Shown here one piece after another: positions 10,494-18,106 of a DNA stretch of 26,817 nucleotides (positions within the stretch are counted from its first letter, which is position 1; the number at the start of each line of letters is the position of its first letter). The notes beneath the pieces are model-generated. The model did not search any database. It was not told where the DNA came from and saw only the letters and a list, made by a program, of their open reading frames with translations. This DNA is from Hyphomicrobiales bacterium. GTDB lineage: Bacteria > Pseudomonadota > Alphaproteobacteria > Rhizobiales > Hyphomicrobiaceae. A program made the position numbers and the translations under genes. The DNA lies in NCBI GenBank assembly GCA_017304275.1, contig JAFKKW010000460.1:1-26817 (forward strand). The letters run 5' to 3'.

Positions 10494-11560
10494 TGCGAGG
10501 CGCCTCGATAGACCGGGCTCTTGAGATAGACGTCGAGCGCGAAGCGGATCAGCACGCCGAGCGCCGCCGCGAGCGGCACCGCGACCAGCGTCCCGACGAT
10601 CCCGAACAGGTAGCTGAACACGAACAGCGCGAAGATGAGCCACACCGGATGCAGACCGATCTTCGAGCCGACGATGGTCGGGCTCAGAAATCCGGCGTCC
10701 AGCGCCTGTGCGCTGAGAAAGATGGCGACCACGAGCAGGATCGGCACCATGTCCGGCCAGAACTGGATCACGGCCACTGTCGTCGCGGTAATGAACCCCA
10801 GCGCCCATCCGACGAACGGCACGAACGCCATCAGTCCCGTCGCGAGACCGATCAAGAGGCCGTAGTTGAGTCCGACGGCCGACAGCGCCAGGGCATAGAA
10901 GGCGCCGAGGATGAGGCACACCGCGCCCTGTCCGCGCACGAACGCGGCGACGGCATCGTTCATGTCCGACGCCAGCGTGCGGATAGAAGCCGCGTGCGCC
11001 CGCGGCAGCCAGCCATCGACTTTTTCGAGCATCGGATGCCAATCGATCAGGAGATAGAATACCACCAGCGGCGTGACGAGCATGAGCGCCAGGAAATTGA
11101 CGATCGCAAGGCTGCGGCTCCAGATCGATGTCGCAGCCCAGCCGACCACGCTCGCCCAGTTCTCGGCCAGCACGTTCGACGCCTTGTCGATCTGTCCGTC
11201 GAGGCCGCCGTAACCCGGTCCGAGCCGCTCGCGCATCCACGTCTCGGCCGTCTCGCGCACGCGCGCGATCTCGCCGGGCAACGCCGCCGCGAGGTCCTGC
11301 GCCTGCGCGACGATCACCGGCACGACGAGCACCAGCGCCGCAATGATCACCACCGCCAGTGCAACCACGATCAGCAGCGAGGCCACGATGCGGTGCATGC
11401 CGAGCGCCACCAGCCTGTCGGCGAGCGGGCTCAGGAAGTAGGCGATCGCGATGCCGGCGACGAACGGCAGCAGAATGTCCTTGAGAGCGGCAATCGTGAG
11501 GATGAGCAGCGCCGCCGCCGTCACCCAGAACAACACCTGCCGCTCGGCGCGCATCATCAT
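10490..11560 (-). CDS. AI-2E family transporter (PerM-like)
   Basis: A 356-aa inner-membrane protein with about eight hydrophobic helices. The N-terminal pair is QVLFWVTAAALLILTIAAL and ILLPFVAGIAIAYFLSPLAD, and the C-terminal group includes LIGLATGLMAFVPFVGWALG and IVGTLVAVPLAAALGVLIRF. Between helices 3 and 4 is the long soluble loop usual for the family (LPGEIARVRETAETWMRERLG). The family includes the E. coli AI-2 exporter TqsA and Na+(Li+)/H+ antiporters, so the substrate cannot be told from sequence. Three ATG codons stand in a row (MMM). A GCGGAG site directly before the first one makes the third (11554) the best spaced. It shares a 4-bp ATGA overlap with hda and follows the phosphatidyltransferase gene by 39 bp, so these are one operon. 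In Hyphomicrobiales this gene is a standard neighbour of hda. Confidence 0.88.
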   Translation of the reverse strand: MMMRAERQVLFWVTAAALLILTIAALKDILLPFVAGIAIAYFLSPLADRLVALGMHRIVASLLIVVALAVVIIAALVLVVPVIVAQAQDLAAALPGEIARVRETAETWMRERLGPGYGGLDGQIDKASNVLAENWASVVGWAATSIWSRSLAIVNFLALMLVTPLVVFYLLIDWHPMLEKVDGWLPRAHAASIRTLASDMNDAVAAFVRGQGAVCLILGAFYALALSAVGLNYGLLIGLATGLMAFVPFVGWALGFITATTVAVIQFWPDMVPILLVVAIFLSAQALDAGFLSPTIVGSKIGLHPVWLIFALFVFSYLFGIVGTLVAVPLAAALGVLIRFALDVYLKSPVYRGASQ

Positions 11561-11599
11561 CTCCGCTCGGGCCTGATCCGACTGCCTACTGCCGGCACT

Positions 11600-12130
11600 C
11601 TACCCGGACATATGCCGTAGCCAAGCACGCAGATACGCCGCAAGCGACGCCACCGTGAGCACGCCCGTAATCCACACCAGCGCCACCCTGAGCGTCTCGA
11701 GCCCGAGCCCGAACCCATCGTCGGCGAGCACCGTCGCCGCGAGCACGATCTGGGCCACGGTGTTGGCCTTGCTGACGATAAGCGGGGCGATCCGCACCGG
11801 CTGATCGAGCACCCAGGAGAGCATGACGCCGAGCACGATCAGGATATCGCGCGACACCACCGCGATGACCAGCCACGACGGCAGCGCACCCCGCACGCCG
11901 AGCGCCACGAAGATCGACACGATGAGCAGCTTGTCGGCAAGCGGATCGAGATAAGCGCCGAGTTCCGTCGACTGGTCGAACCGCTTGGCGATGAAGCCGT
12001 CCACCGCGTCGGAGACTCCCGCCAGCACGAACGCGAAGAACGCCGCCTGCGTCTGCCCTGAAACGAGGAGCCAGAACACGACGGGCACCAGGATGACGCG
12101 ACCGAGCGTTATGAGGTTGGGGATGTTCAA
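11600..12130 (-). CDS. CDP-alcohol phosphatidyltransferase family protein (PgsA-like)
   Basis: A 176-aa membrane enzyme of the CDP-alcohol phosphotransferase family, which joins a CDP-activated lipid to an alcohol with loss of CMP. The signature DGx2A(R)x8Gx3Dx3D is visible as DGFIAKRFDQSTELGAYLDP followed by LAD. It has the correct spacing and all acidic residues, but Lys in place of the usual Arg after AxxA. About five or six hydrophobic segments surround it. The N-terminus MNIPNLITLGRVILVPV is typical of phosphatidylglycerophosphate synthase, but cardiolipin-synthase-like relatives look similar, so no gene symbol is given. The start is TTG at 12130. No in-frame ATG or GTG exists before the upstream stop codon, and no Shine-Dalgarno sequence is evident. 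It sits 39 bp before the AI-2E gene. Confidence 0.87.
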   Translation of the reverse strand: MNIPNLITLGRVILVPVVFWLLVSGQTQAAFFAFVLAGVSDAVDGFIAKRFDQSTELGAYLDPLADKLLIVSIFVALGVRGALPSWLVIAVVSRDILIVLGVMLSWVLDQPVRIAPLIVSKANTVAQIVLAATVLADDGFGLGLETLRVALVWITGVLTVASLAAYLRAWLRHMSG

Positions 12131-12271
12131 GAGAGGAGGGCCTGGGACGAGATCATGCGGTTTCGTTGCAGTTTACCCCGGCCGCCCCTCCGGAGAACAG
12201 ACGAAATTCCGCAGGCCGGGCTCCGACGCATTGAAATATAATGGGTTTTTCACAATCGTGGAGCGCCAGCA

Positions 12272-13381
12272 TTAGTAACTCGAGCGTAGAATCCAGGTCC
12301 CGCCCGCATCCGTGAGCACGACCCCTTGCCGCGAGAGCGCCGCGGCGAGCGCGAGGCCGCCGCCCGCATCGCGAACCGAAACGTCCGCCGAGCGCGCCGA
12401 TACGGCACCGATCCGCACGTCGTCGACGCCCGGCATATCGAGAATACGGCCGCGCAGGTCGTTCCATTCGCCGAGGCTCGAGAACTCGACGGCGAGGTGC
12501 ACGTCGTTTCCACCTCCGCCGTACGACGCGCCGCCGCCCGCTTCCTCCGACTTGGCGACCTTCCAGCGCCCCTCGAGCACGCCCTGCGTCACGACGGCGG
12601 CAAGCTCCATCGCATAGGCCACGTCGCCGTCCGCAACCCGGTAGCCGCGCTGCCAAGAGACGACGCCCGCCGGATCGATTCCCGCCAGCGAGACGTTGAG
12701 CATCTTGTCCGCCGCATCCGCCTCCGCCACCGCGAACAACACGAAATCCGCCTTGTACTCTGCCGTCACCACCCGCTCGACGCTGTCGTCACCGTTGAGC
12801 GCGGCCGTGATCGTATCCTCGTGGATGACCGGCAGCAGCGGTTCGATTCGAAGCGGCGTCAGCGTGTTGTCGAGATCGAGCCCCTTCCAGACATCAGCCC
12901 AGGCGCCGCGCGCCGCACTGTAGCGCGTTGCGCCGTCTTTGGTCTCCGCCGTGACGGGCACCAGCACCATGCGCGGCGCCTGCTCCTCGACGAACGGCAC
13001 GCCTTCCCGGTTGAGCAGATCGCGCACCGCGTCCGCCTGAAACGAGAAATCGAGACTCGCGATGTAGCGCGTCGTCGAATTCGTCTCCGAGCGGACGGCA
13101 ACGCCATCGATGAAGTCTGCGGCCCGGATGGATTTCAGATGATCGATGCGGTTGTAGGCCGTCACCGGCACGAGGCGCTTCAGGAGCGCGCCGAGCGCGG
13201 CCTGCTGGCCGTCGGCATGCGCCTTCTCCTTGGCCGCAACCGCATCCTTGGCCGTGGCCTCGACCGGGTAGTTGGCGATCGTATAAACCTTGCTTGGCGC
13301 ACCCGCCGCGCAAACCGGTACAGTCGCCGCGAGAACGCCGACGATGAGCCCGCAAGCCCTGTGCCGCACCGCCAATTTCAT
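12272..13381 (-). CDS. DUF2066 domain-containing exported protein
   Basis: A 369-aa protein of unknown biochemical function. Residues 1-27 form a signal peptide (MKLAVRHRAC, then a hydrophobic run GLIVGVLAATVPVCAAG), so it is exported to the periplasm. The first mature part (VYTIANYPVEATAKDAVAAK... AALGALLKRLVPV) is the pattern that defines DUF2066 proteins. The middle carries the APRMVLVPVTAE strand. The C-terminal 90 residues (NDVHLAVEFSSLGEWNDLRG, ...RQGVVLTDAGGTWILRSSY) look like a small separate alpha/beta domain. The frame is open to 13516, but the signal peptide and a nearby GGCGGAGC ribosome site favour the ATG at 13381. It is divergent from purM, and is the first gene of the minus-strand run leading to pgsA-like, perM and hda, a conserved order in this bacterial order. 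Confidence 0.8.
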   Translation of the reverse strand: MKLAVRHRACGLIVGVLAATVPVCAAGAPSKVYTIANYPVEATAKDAVAAKEKAHADGQQAALGALLKRLVPVTAYNRIDHLKSIRAADFIDGVAVRSETNSTTRYIASLDFSFQADAVRDLLNREGVPFVEEQAPRMVLVPVTAETKDGATRYSAARGAWADVWKGLDLDNTLTPLRIEPLLPVIHEDTITAALNGDDSVERVVTAEYKADFVLFAVAEADAADKMLNVSLAGIDPAGVVSWQRGYRVADGDVAYAMELAAVVTQGVLEGRWKVAKSEEAGGGASYGGGGNDVHLAVEFSSLGEWNDLRGRILDMPGVDDVRIGAVSARSADVSVRDAGGGLALAAALSRQGVVLTDAGGTWILRSSY

Positions 13382-13491
13382 GCTCCGCCCATGCCCTGTC
13401 CGTTGCCGACCCGCGTTCAAGCTGATAGGAGGCCCCATCTCCCGGATACATTCGGGCGAAAGTAGGGACCTTCCCGCACCTCCGAGGACCC

Positions 13492-14622
13492 ATGAGCCAG
13501 CCAACGGACGGTTCATCCAAGACCATCACCTATCGCGACTCGGGCGTAGACATAGACGCCGGGAACGCGCTCGTCGAGGCGATCAAGGGGGTCGCCCGCT
13601 CGACGTCGCGCGCCGGCGCCGACTCGAGCCTGGGTGGCTTCGGCGGCCTGTTCGATCTCAAGGGTGCAGGATACCGCGATCCGATCCTCGTCGCCGCCAA
13701 TGACGGCGTCGGCACCAAGCTGCGCATCGCTATCGACACCGGCCGCCATGCGACCATCGGCATCGACCTCGTTGCCATGTGCGTCAACGATCTCGTCGTG
13801 CAGGGCGCCGAGCCGCTGTTCTTCCTCGACTACTTCGCGGTCGGTAAGCTCGACGTGGCCACCGCCGCCGCCGTCGTCTCCGGGATCGGCGAAGGCTGCC
13901 GCCAGGCCGGCTGCGCGCTGATCGGCGGCGAGACCGCCGAGATGCCCGGCCACTACCAGGGCGACGACTACGACCTCGCGGGCTTTGCGGTCGGCGCCGT
14001 CGAGCGCGGCGAGATCCTTCCGCGTCCGGATATCGTCGTCGGCGACGTCGTGATCGGCCTGCCGTCGTCGGGCGTGCATTCGAACGGCTACTCGCTCGTG
14101 CGCCGTCTCGCCGCCGAAGAGAAGCTCGGCTGGGACGCCCCCGCGCCGTTCGCCCCCGGAACCAGCCTCGCCGACGCGCTACTCACCCCGACGCGTATCT
14201 ATGTGAAACCCATTCTGGCGGCACTCGAGGCGACCGGCGGCGCCACCGACGGCCCCCTCAAGGCGCTGGCACATATTACCGGCGGCGGACTCTCCGAGAA
14301 TATCCCGCGCGTCCTTCCGCCGACGGTTGCTGCCGCCGTCGACCTGACGACTTGGCACGCGCCCGCCGTCTTCGGCTGGCTGGCAAAAGCTGGCAACCTC
14401 CCGGAGGCCGAGATGCTGCGCACCTTCAACTGCGGCATCGGCATGGTCGCGGTGGTCGCGAAGGACGGCGCCGACGGCCTCGTGCGCCTGCTTCAGGAAT
14501 GGGGCGAAGCGCCGGTCGTCATCGGCGAGATCACGCCGCCTTCGGGTGAGAGAAGCTCCGCCAAGGGCAAGGGCGACAGTTGGGCCGTCAGATACGAGGG
14601 CGCACTTAAGTACGCGGGATAA
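13492..14622 (+). CDS. purM: Phosphoribosylformylglycinamidine cyclo-ligase (AIR synthetase)
   Basis: A 376-aa cytoplasmic enzyme of de novo purine synthesis that closes the imidazole ring of FGAM with ATP to give AIR. It has the two-domain PurM fold. Near the N-terminus is TYRDSGVDIDAGNALVEAIK, and the glycine-rich ATP region SLGGFGGLFDLKGAGYRDPI follows. Then come NDGVGTKLRIAIDTGRHATI, with the Lys and Thr of the active site, and GIDLVAMCVNDLVVQGAEPL. The Gly-Gly loop LIGGETAEMPGHY is next, and HITGGGLSENIPRVLP lies in the C-terminal domain. The length is slightly above the usual 345-360 because of an N-terminal extension. The ATG at 13492 has GAGGA four bases upstream. It precedes the cytochrome gene and purN on the same strand; normally purM and purN are adjacent. 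Confidence 0.96.
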   Translation: MSQPTDGSSKTITYRDSGVDIDAGNALVEAIKGVARSTSRAGADSSLGGFGGLFDLKGAGYRDPILVAANDGVGTKLRIAIDTGRHATIGIDLVAMCVNDLVVQGAEPLFFLDYFAVGKLDVATAAAVVSGIGEGCRQAGCALIGGETAEMPGHYQGDDYDLAGFAVGAVERGEILPRPDIVVGDVVIGLPSSGVHSNGYSLVRRLAAEEKLGWDAPAPFAPGTSLADALLTPTRIYVKPILAALEATGGATDGPLKALAHITGGGLSENIPRVLPPTVAAAVDLTTWHAPAVFGWLAKAGNLPEAEMLRTFNCGIGMVAVVAKDGADGLVRLLQEWGEAPVVIGEITPPSGERSSAKGKGDSWAVRYEGALKYAG

Positions 14623-14685
14623 GACTCCTCGCGGCGCCGAAGCACCGATAAAACGGAGCAAGGCAACCGTAGCGGAAAAGTCCCC

Positions 14686-15360
14686 ATGACCACCGGACAG
14701 GGCGAGCCGGACGTACGCAAGGAGACCGGCGAACCGCAGGCGCCGAGCTCACGACGGGCAGCGGCGTCGCTCGATCCCGACGCGAGACCGCCCTCGCCGT
14801 TCCGGATCGTGTTCGCCATCGTGCCGCTGCTGGTCATCGCAATCGTCGCAACGAACCTGCTGGGCCTCTGGACGACCTCCATCCAGGAGGCGACGCGCAA
14901 GGAAACCCTGAGCGAGCCCGAGCCCAGCCGCGAGGAGACATTCGACGTTCCGGCCCCGGTCGCAGAAGCACCGGCCAAACCCGCGTTCGACGCCGCCGTC
15001 GTGGTGGCACGGCTTGCCGACGCCGACCCGGCTCAGGGCGCCACCGTCTTTCGCATGTGTAGCGTGTGCCATCCGGGCGAAAAGAACGCGCCGCCAAAGA
15101 TCGCGCCGAACCTCTGGGGAGTCCTCGGCCGCGCCAAGGCGGCAGCTCCCGGATATGCCTACTCGGCCGCTCTCAAAGCCAAGGGTGGCACGTGGACGTA
15201 CGAGGACCTGGCGGACTTCCTGCGCAATCCACGGGAATTCGCGCCCGGCACGAGCATGGCCTTCGCAGGCATCTCGGACAACGCGCGGATGGCGAACCTC
15301 ATTGCCCACCTGCGCACGCTGTCGGATGCGCCTTTGCCGCTCCCCGGCAAAGCCCGTTAG
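14686..15360 (+). CDS. Membrane-anchored class I cytochrome c
   Basis: A 224-aa protein. Residues 1-39 are cytoplasmic and polar. Residues about 40-64 form one transmembrane anchor (FRIVFAIVPLLVIAIVATNL). An acidic, proline-rich linker follows (about 70-100: SEPEPSREETFDVPAPVAEA). The C-terminal 120 residues are a mono-heme cytochrome c domain, with CSVCH at 125-129 binding heme, PNLWGVLGR after it, and the distal Met ligand in TSMAF at Met191. It resembles the membrane-bound CycM/c552 electron carriers of rhizobia, which pass electrons from the bc1 complex to cytochrome oxidase, but that role is inferred from family resemblance only. It sits 63 bp after purM and 79 bp before purN on the same strand, an unusual place for a respiratory gene. 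Confidence 0.85.
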   Translation: MTTGQGEPDVRKETGEPQAPSSRRAAASLDPDARPPSPFRIVFAIVPLLVIAIVATNLLGLWTTSIQEATRKETLSEPEPSREETFDVPAPVAEAPAKPAFDAAVVVARLADADPAQGATVFRMCSVCHPGEKNAPPKIAPNLWGVLGRAKAAAPGYAYSAALKAKGGTWTYEDLADFLRNPREFAPGTSMAFAGISDNARMANLIAHLRTLSDAPLPLPGKAR

Positions 15361-15439
15361 CGACAACGGCCGCGGTCGAACCGGCTGATCCGCCGAAACG
15401 CCGCCAACGAGCGGATGCACCCCGCCCTCACGGCGTGCT

Positions 15440-16123
15440 ATGCACCGCGCCATGACAGAAGCCACAAAGAAGCGCGTCGCGATCCTGATCTCCGGCCGCG
15501 GCTCCAACATGCAGGCCCTGGTCGAGGCCGCGCGCGCGCCGGACTACCCGGCCGAGATCGCGCTCGTCATATCGAACCGCCCCGAGGCGGCGGGCCTCGC
15601 ATGGGCGAAAGCCGAGGGCATCCCGACCCTCGCGCTCGACCACAAGCTTTACGAGAACCGCGAGCACTTCGAGGGACAGCTCCAGAGCGTCCTCGACATC
15701 TCGAAGATCGATCTGGTCGCCCTCGCGGGCTTCATGCGCCTGATGACGCCCGCCTTCGTCGAGCGCTGGAGCGGACGCATGATCAATATCCATCCCTCGC
15801 TGCTGCCGGCCTTCAAGGGCTTGCATACCCACGCGCAGGCCATCGCCGCCGGGGTCAGGATTTCGGGTTGCACAGTCCACTTCGTGAGCGGCCAGATGGA
15901 CGCAGGCCCGATCATCGCCCAAGCGGCCGTACCGGTACTTGCGGGCGATACCCCGGACGCATTGGCCGCCCGGGTGCTGGCCGTCGAGCATCGGTTGTAT
16001 CCGGCAGCCCTCGCACTTGTTGCGCGCGATCAAGCCGTCTTGAGCGGTGACGGTGTACAGATGCAACCCACTGGGAACGCTGGGGTTAACCACCAACAGG
16101 CGCTTCTCTCGCCTGCCACGTGA
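15440..16123 (+). CDS. purN: Phosphoribosylglycinamide formyltransferase
   Basis: GAR transformylase moves a formyl group from 10-formyl-tetrahydrofolate to GAR in purine synthesis. Numbered from the ATG at 15452, the phosphate loop is ILISGRGSNMQALVEA. The catalytic trio is present as Asn112 and His114 in INIHPSLLPAF, and Asp150 in MDAGPIIAQAAV, at the spacing expected from E. coli PurN. Two in-frame ATG codons (15440 and 15452) are possible; homology fits the second (MTEATKKRVAIL). About 25 residues after the usual end (DGVQMQPTGNAGVNHQQALL) look unlike the family and may be a non-conserved tail that reaches the TGA at 16121. It is the last gene of the pur cluster. Confidence 0.95.
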   Translation: MHRAMTEATKKRVAILISGRGSNMQALVEAARAPDYPAEIALVISNRPEAAGLAWAKAEGIPTLALDHKLYENREHFEGQLQSVLDISKIDLVALAGFMRLMTPAFVERWSGRMINIHPSLLPAFKGLHTHAQAIAAGVRISGCTVHFVSGQMDAGPIIAQAAVPVLAGDTPDALAARVLAVEHRLYPAALALVARDQAVLSGDGVQMQPTGNAGVNHQQALLSPAT

Positions 16124-16487
16124 CCGGAGGATAGTGAAAGCCGTGGCAACGGTCCGGCGATCCATCTGATCCAGCTCATGCCCGCTGGGCGACGCTGCCG
16201 CATGGACAGCCGGAAAACCGAGGCAGTAAATTGGGTTACTCAAACCCCACCCGAGAGTAACCGCAGGAACACCAAGCCTCTGATGTTCTTGTGATAGAAG
16301 GTAGCAACCAGGGTTGGCCTCGAGTCCGGCAGCAGAACGCCTGAGGGCACGTGCCGGAGGTCCCCTAGCTGAGCAAAGCGCCTCGCGCCGACATCCGGCC
16401 CGCCAAGGCCGTCTTGCTGAGCCCACGCATTGAAGGTCGGAGACCGGCAACACGCCCGCGACCGGACCGACCCGGAGACATTTTTGC
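16124..16487 (+). other. Long intergenic region with several inverted repeats upstream of the P450 gene
   Basis: 364 bp without a credible gene. On the plus strand it contains GGTTACTC/GAGTAACC (16234-16241 with 16255-16262, perfect 8-bp stem, 13-nt loop). It also has TCCGGCA/TGCCGGA (16325-16331 with 16352-16358, perfect 7-bp stem) and CCGT-GGCA-ACGG (16141-16152). GGCACGTGCC (16346-16355) is a separate palindrome. The last 14 bases before the P450 start include GGAG, about 10 nt from the ATG. The density of stems suggests a structured leader or small RNA, but it did not match any RNA family I know, including RNase P RNA, tmRNA, 6S, SRP RNA and the cobalamin riboswitch. Confidence 0.35.
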
Positions 16488-17852
16488 ATGACCGCAGAAA
16501 CGACTGAGCAGAACGCGAACCTCGGCCTCGGCGACGAGAGCAGCATCTGGTTCAACCTGAGCCCCTTGCTCAAGGACCCTGAGAACCCGATGCGGCTCCT
16601 GATGCAGATGGCGGAGCGCTATGGCCCGGTGATCCCGGTCAACATGGCCAACCAGCGCGTCGTGCTCGTCACCGAGCCTGAGTACTTCAAGCACGTGCTC
16701 GTCACCAAGGTTGACAACTACATCAAATACTTCGACGGGCTGAAGCCGATCTTCGGCAAGTCCATGATCACGCACGACGGCGCGCTCTGGCAGAAGATCC
16801 GCATGCCCCAGCAGCCGGCTTTCCACCCCGACGCGTTCGGCGACTACATCCCCTACTTCATCGACGCCATCAAAACCAAGATGGCCAACTGGGGCGAGCT
16901 CGCCAAGACGGGCGAGACCTTCGAGATGGTCGAGCAGACCTGGACGCTCGCCGCCGACATGATCTGCAAGGCGCTCTTCGACCGCGAGATGCCGTTCAAT
17001 CCGCACTTCGTCTTCAAGTGCGTGAAGACCTATACCGACGTATCGAACCACAAGGACATCCGCCTCAAGCGGCAGTCCGACGCCCTGTTCGAGGTCGGCG
17101 AGGAGGATACCGCCAAGGCGGTCGAGACCTGGTGGAGCGTGCCGCCTGCCGTGTTCGCCGCCGACCCGCGCGAGGAGCGCGAGAAGACGCTTCTCAAGAT
17201 GATCGAGGCCGCCGCTGCCGATCCCAACATCCCGGAGTTCGACCAGCAGCAGGCCGTCGACGAGATCAAGCAGTACCTCTGGGCCGGCACCGAGACCACG
17301 GCGCTGACGCTCGCCTGGGCGATGTATCTGACGGCCACGCATCCTGAAGCTGCCGAGCGCATCCGCCGCGAGGGCGAGGCCGTCTGCGGCGATCGCGAGC
17401 CGACCGCCGCCGACTATTCGGCGCTCCAGTACACCCGCTCCGTCATCCAGGAGACCATGCGGCTCTATCCGCCGGTATGGAGCCTGATCCGCGTCGCTAC
17501 CCAGCCCGACGTCATCGCCGGCAAGGAGATCAGCCCCGGCGACCGCATCGTGCTGTTCGGTTACGGCGCCCACCACAATCCAAAGTTCTGGAAAGATCCC
17601 GAGACGTTCATGCCCGAGCGTTGGATGGACAAGACCCAGAAGCAGGTGAAGTACAGCTACATCCCGTTCGGCGCCGGCAAGCGTTCCTGCATCGGCGGCG
17701 CTATGAGCCAGGTCGAGAACACGCTCGCGCTGTCGATCCTGCTGCGCCGCTTCCGTCCCGAGTACGTCGGCCTCCAGCCACCCGGCATCAACGCCACGGT
17801 GACGTTGACGCCGCGCGGCGGCCTTCTGTTCCGCGTTCGCGAGCTGAGCTAG
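16488..17852 (+). CDS. Cytochrome P450
   Basis: A 454-aa heme monooxygenase without a membrane anchor, so probably soluble. The I-helix oxygen-activating motif is AGTETT (266-271). The K-helix ExxR is ETMR (322-325), followed by LYPPVWSLIRVA. The meander carries ERW, and the heme loop is FGAGKRSCIGG, with the thiolate ligand Cys401. The PPVW segment and overall length resemble the CYP102/CYP4-like clan more than the short camphor-type bacterial P450s, but a family number cannot be given. No ferredoxin, ferredoxin reductase or fused reductase is nearby, so electrons must come from proteins encoded elsewhere. The substrate is unknown. It stands alone, 364 bp after purN and followed by a palindromic repeat, which is consistent with an inserted accessory gene. 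Confidence 0.93.
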   Translation: MTAETTEQNANLGLGDESSIWFNLSPLLKDPENPMRLLMQMAERYGPVIPVNMANQRVVLVTEPEYFKHVLVTKVDNYIKYFDGLKPIFGKSMITHDGALWQKIRMPQQPAFHPDAFGDYIPYFIDAIKTKMANWGELAKTGETFEMVEQTWTLAADMICKALFDREMPFNPHFVFKCVKTYTDVSNHKDIRLKRQSDALFEVGEEDTAKAVETWWSVPPAVFAADPREEREKTLLKMIEAAAADPNIPEFDQQQAVDEIKQYLWAGTETTALTLAWAMYLTATHPEAAERIRREGEAVCGDREPTAADYSALQYTRSVIQETMRLYPPVWSLIRVATQPDVIAGKEISPGDRIVLFGYGAHHNPKFWKDPETFMPERWMDKTQKQVKYSYIPFGAGKRSCIGGAMSQVENTLALSILLRRFRPEYVGLQPPGINATVTLTPRGGLLFRVRELS

Positions 17853-17880
17853 CGGACAACAGTCTGCTCCCCTTCAGGCA

Positions 17881-18028
17881 CGTCTGGATCCCGGCCGTCC
17901 ATGCGAAGCATGGCTCCGCCATGACGCCGGGATGACGTTACGATTGCGGGACGCGGCCTCCTCCACTCTTCGTCACCCCGACGAAGCCTGCCCCGGCGCA
18001 GGCCGGGGGTCGGGATCCAGACACGTCT
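17881..18028. repeat. Dispersed palindromic (REP/BIME-like) repeat pair, copy 2
   Basis: Two palindromic units face each other between the P450 and ndk genes. The first (about 17884-17938) opens CTGGATCCCGGCCGTCCATG and closes CGCCGGGATGACGT. Reversed, it matches the element at 22599-22653 over about 55 bases with only about three differences. The second (about 17970-18021) opens CGTCACCCCGACG, contains GCCTGCCCCGGCGCAGGCCG and closes GTCGGGATCCAG. The outer ends (CACGTCTGGATCCCG and CGGGATCCAGACACGT) are themselves inverted copies. Confidence 0.6.
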
Positions 18029-18056
18029 CCGAAATGCGCGGTCGCTGTTGGCCGCA

Positions 18057-18084
18057 AAAAAACGGGCCCGCAAGGGCCCGTTTT
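18057..18084 (-). terminator. Intrinsic terminator of ndk
   Basis: CGGGCCC-GCAA-GGGCCCG (18063-18080) is a perfect 7-bp GC-rich stem with a tetraloop, flanked by six A on its left and four T on its right. Read on the minus strand it ends in a run of six T, the form of a rho-independent terminator, 23 bp after the ndk stop. The T run on the other side means it may also stop plus-strand transcription coming from the P450 side. Confidence 0.85.
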
Positions 18085-18106
18085 CGCGTTCAGCGATTGC
18101 GCCGGC

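Noticed and set aside
16124..16380. RNase P RNA suggested by GTGGCAACGG and AAACCCCACCC
   Set aside because: The universal GAGGAAAGTCC and ACAGAA-type cores are missing, and the order of elements does not fit.
16420..16487. Cobalamin riboswitch suggested by GTCGGAGACCGGC before the P450
   Set aside because: The B12 box GCCACTG and the GGGAA and GCAACTGT elements are absent upstream.
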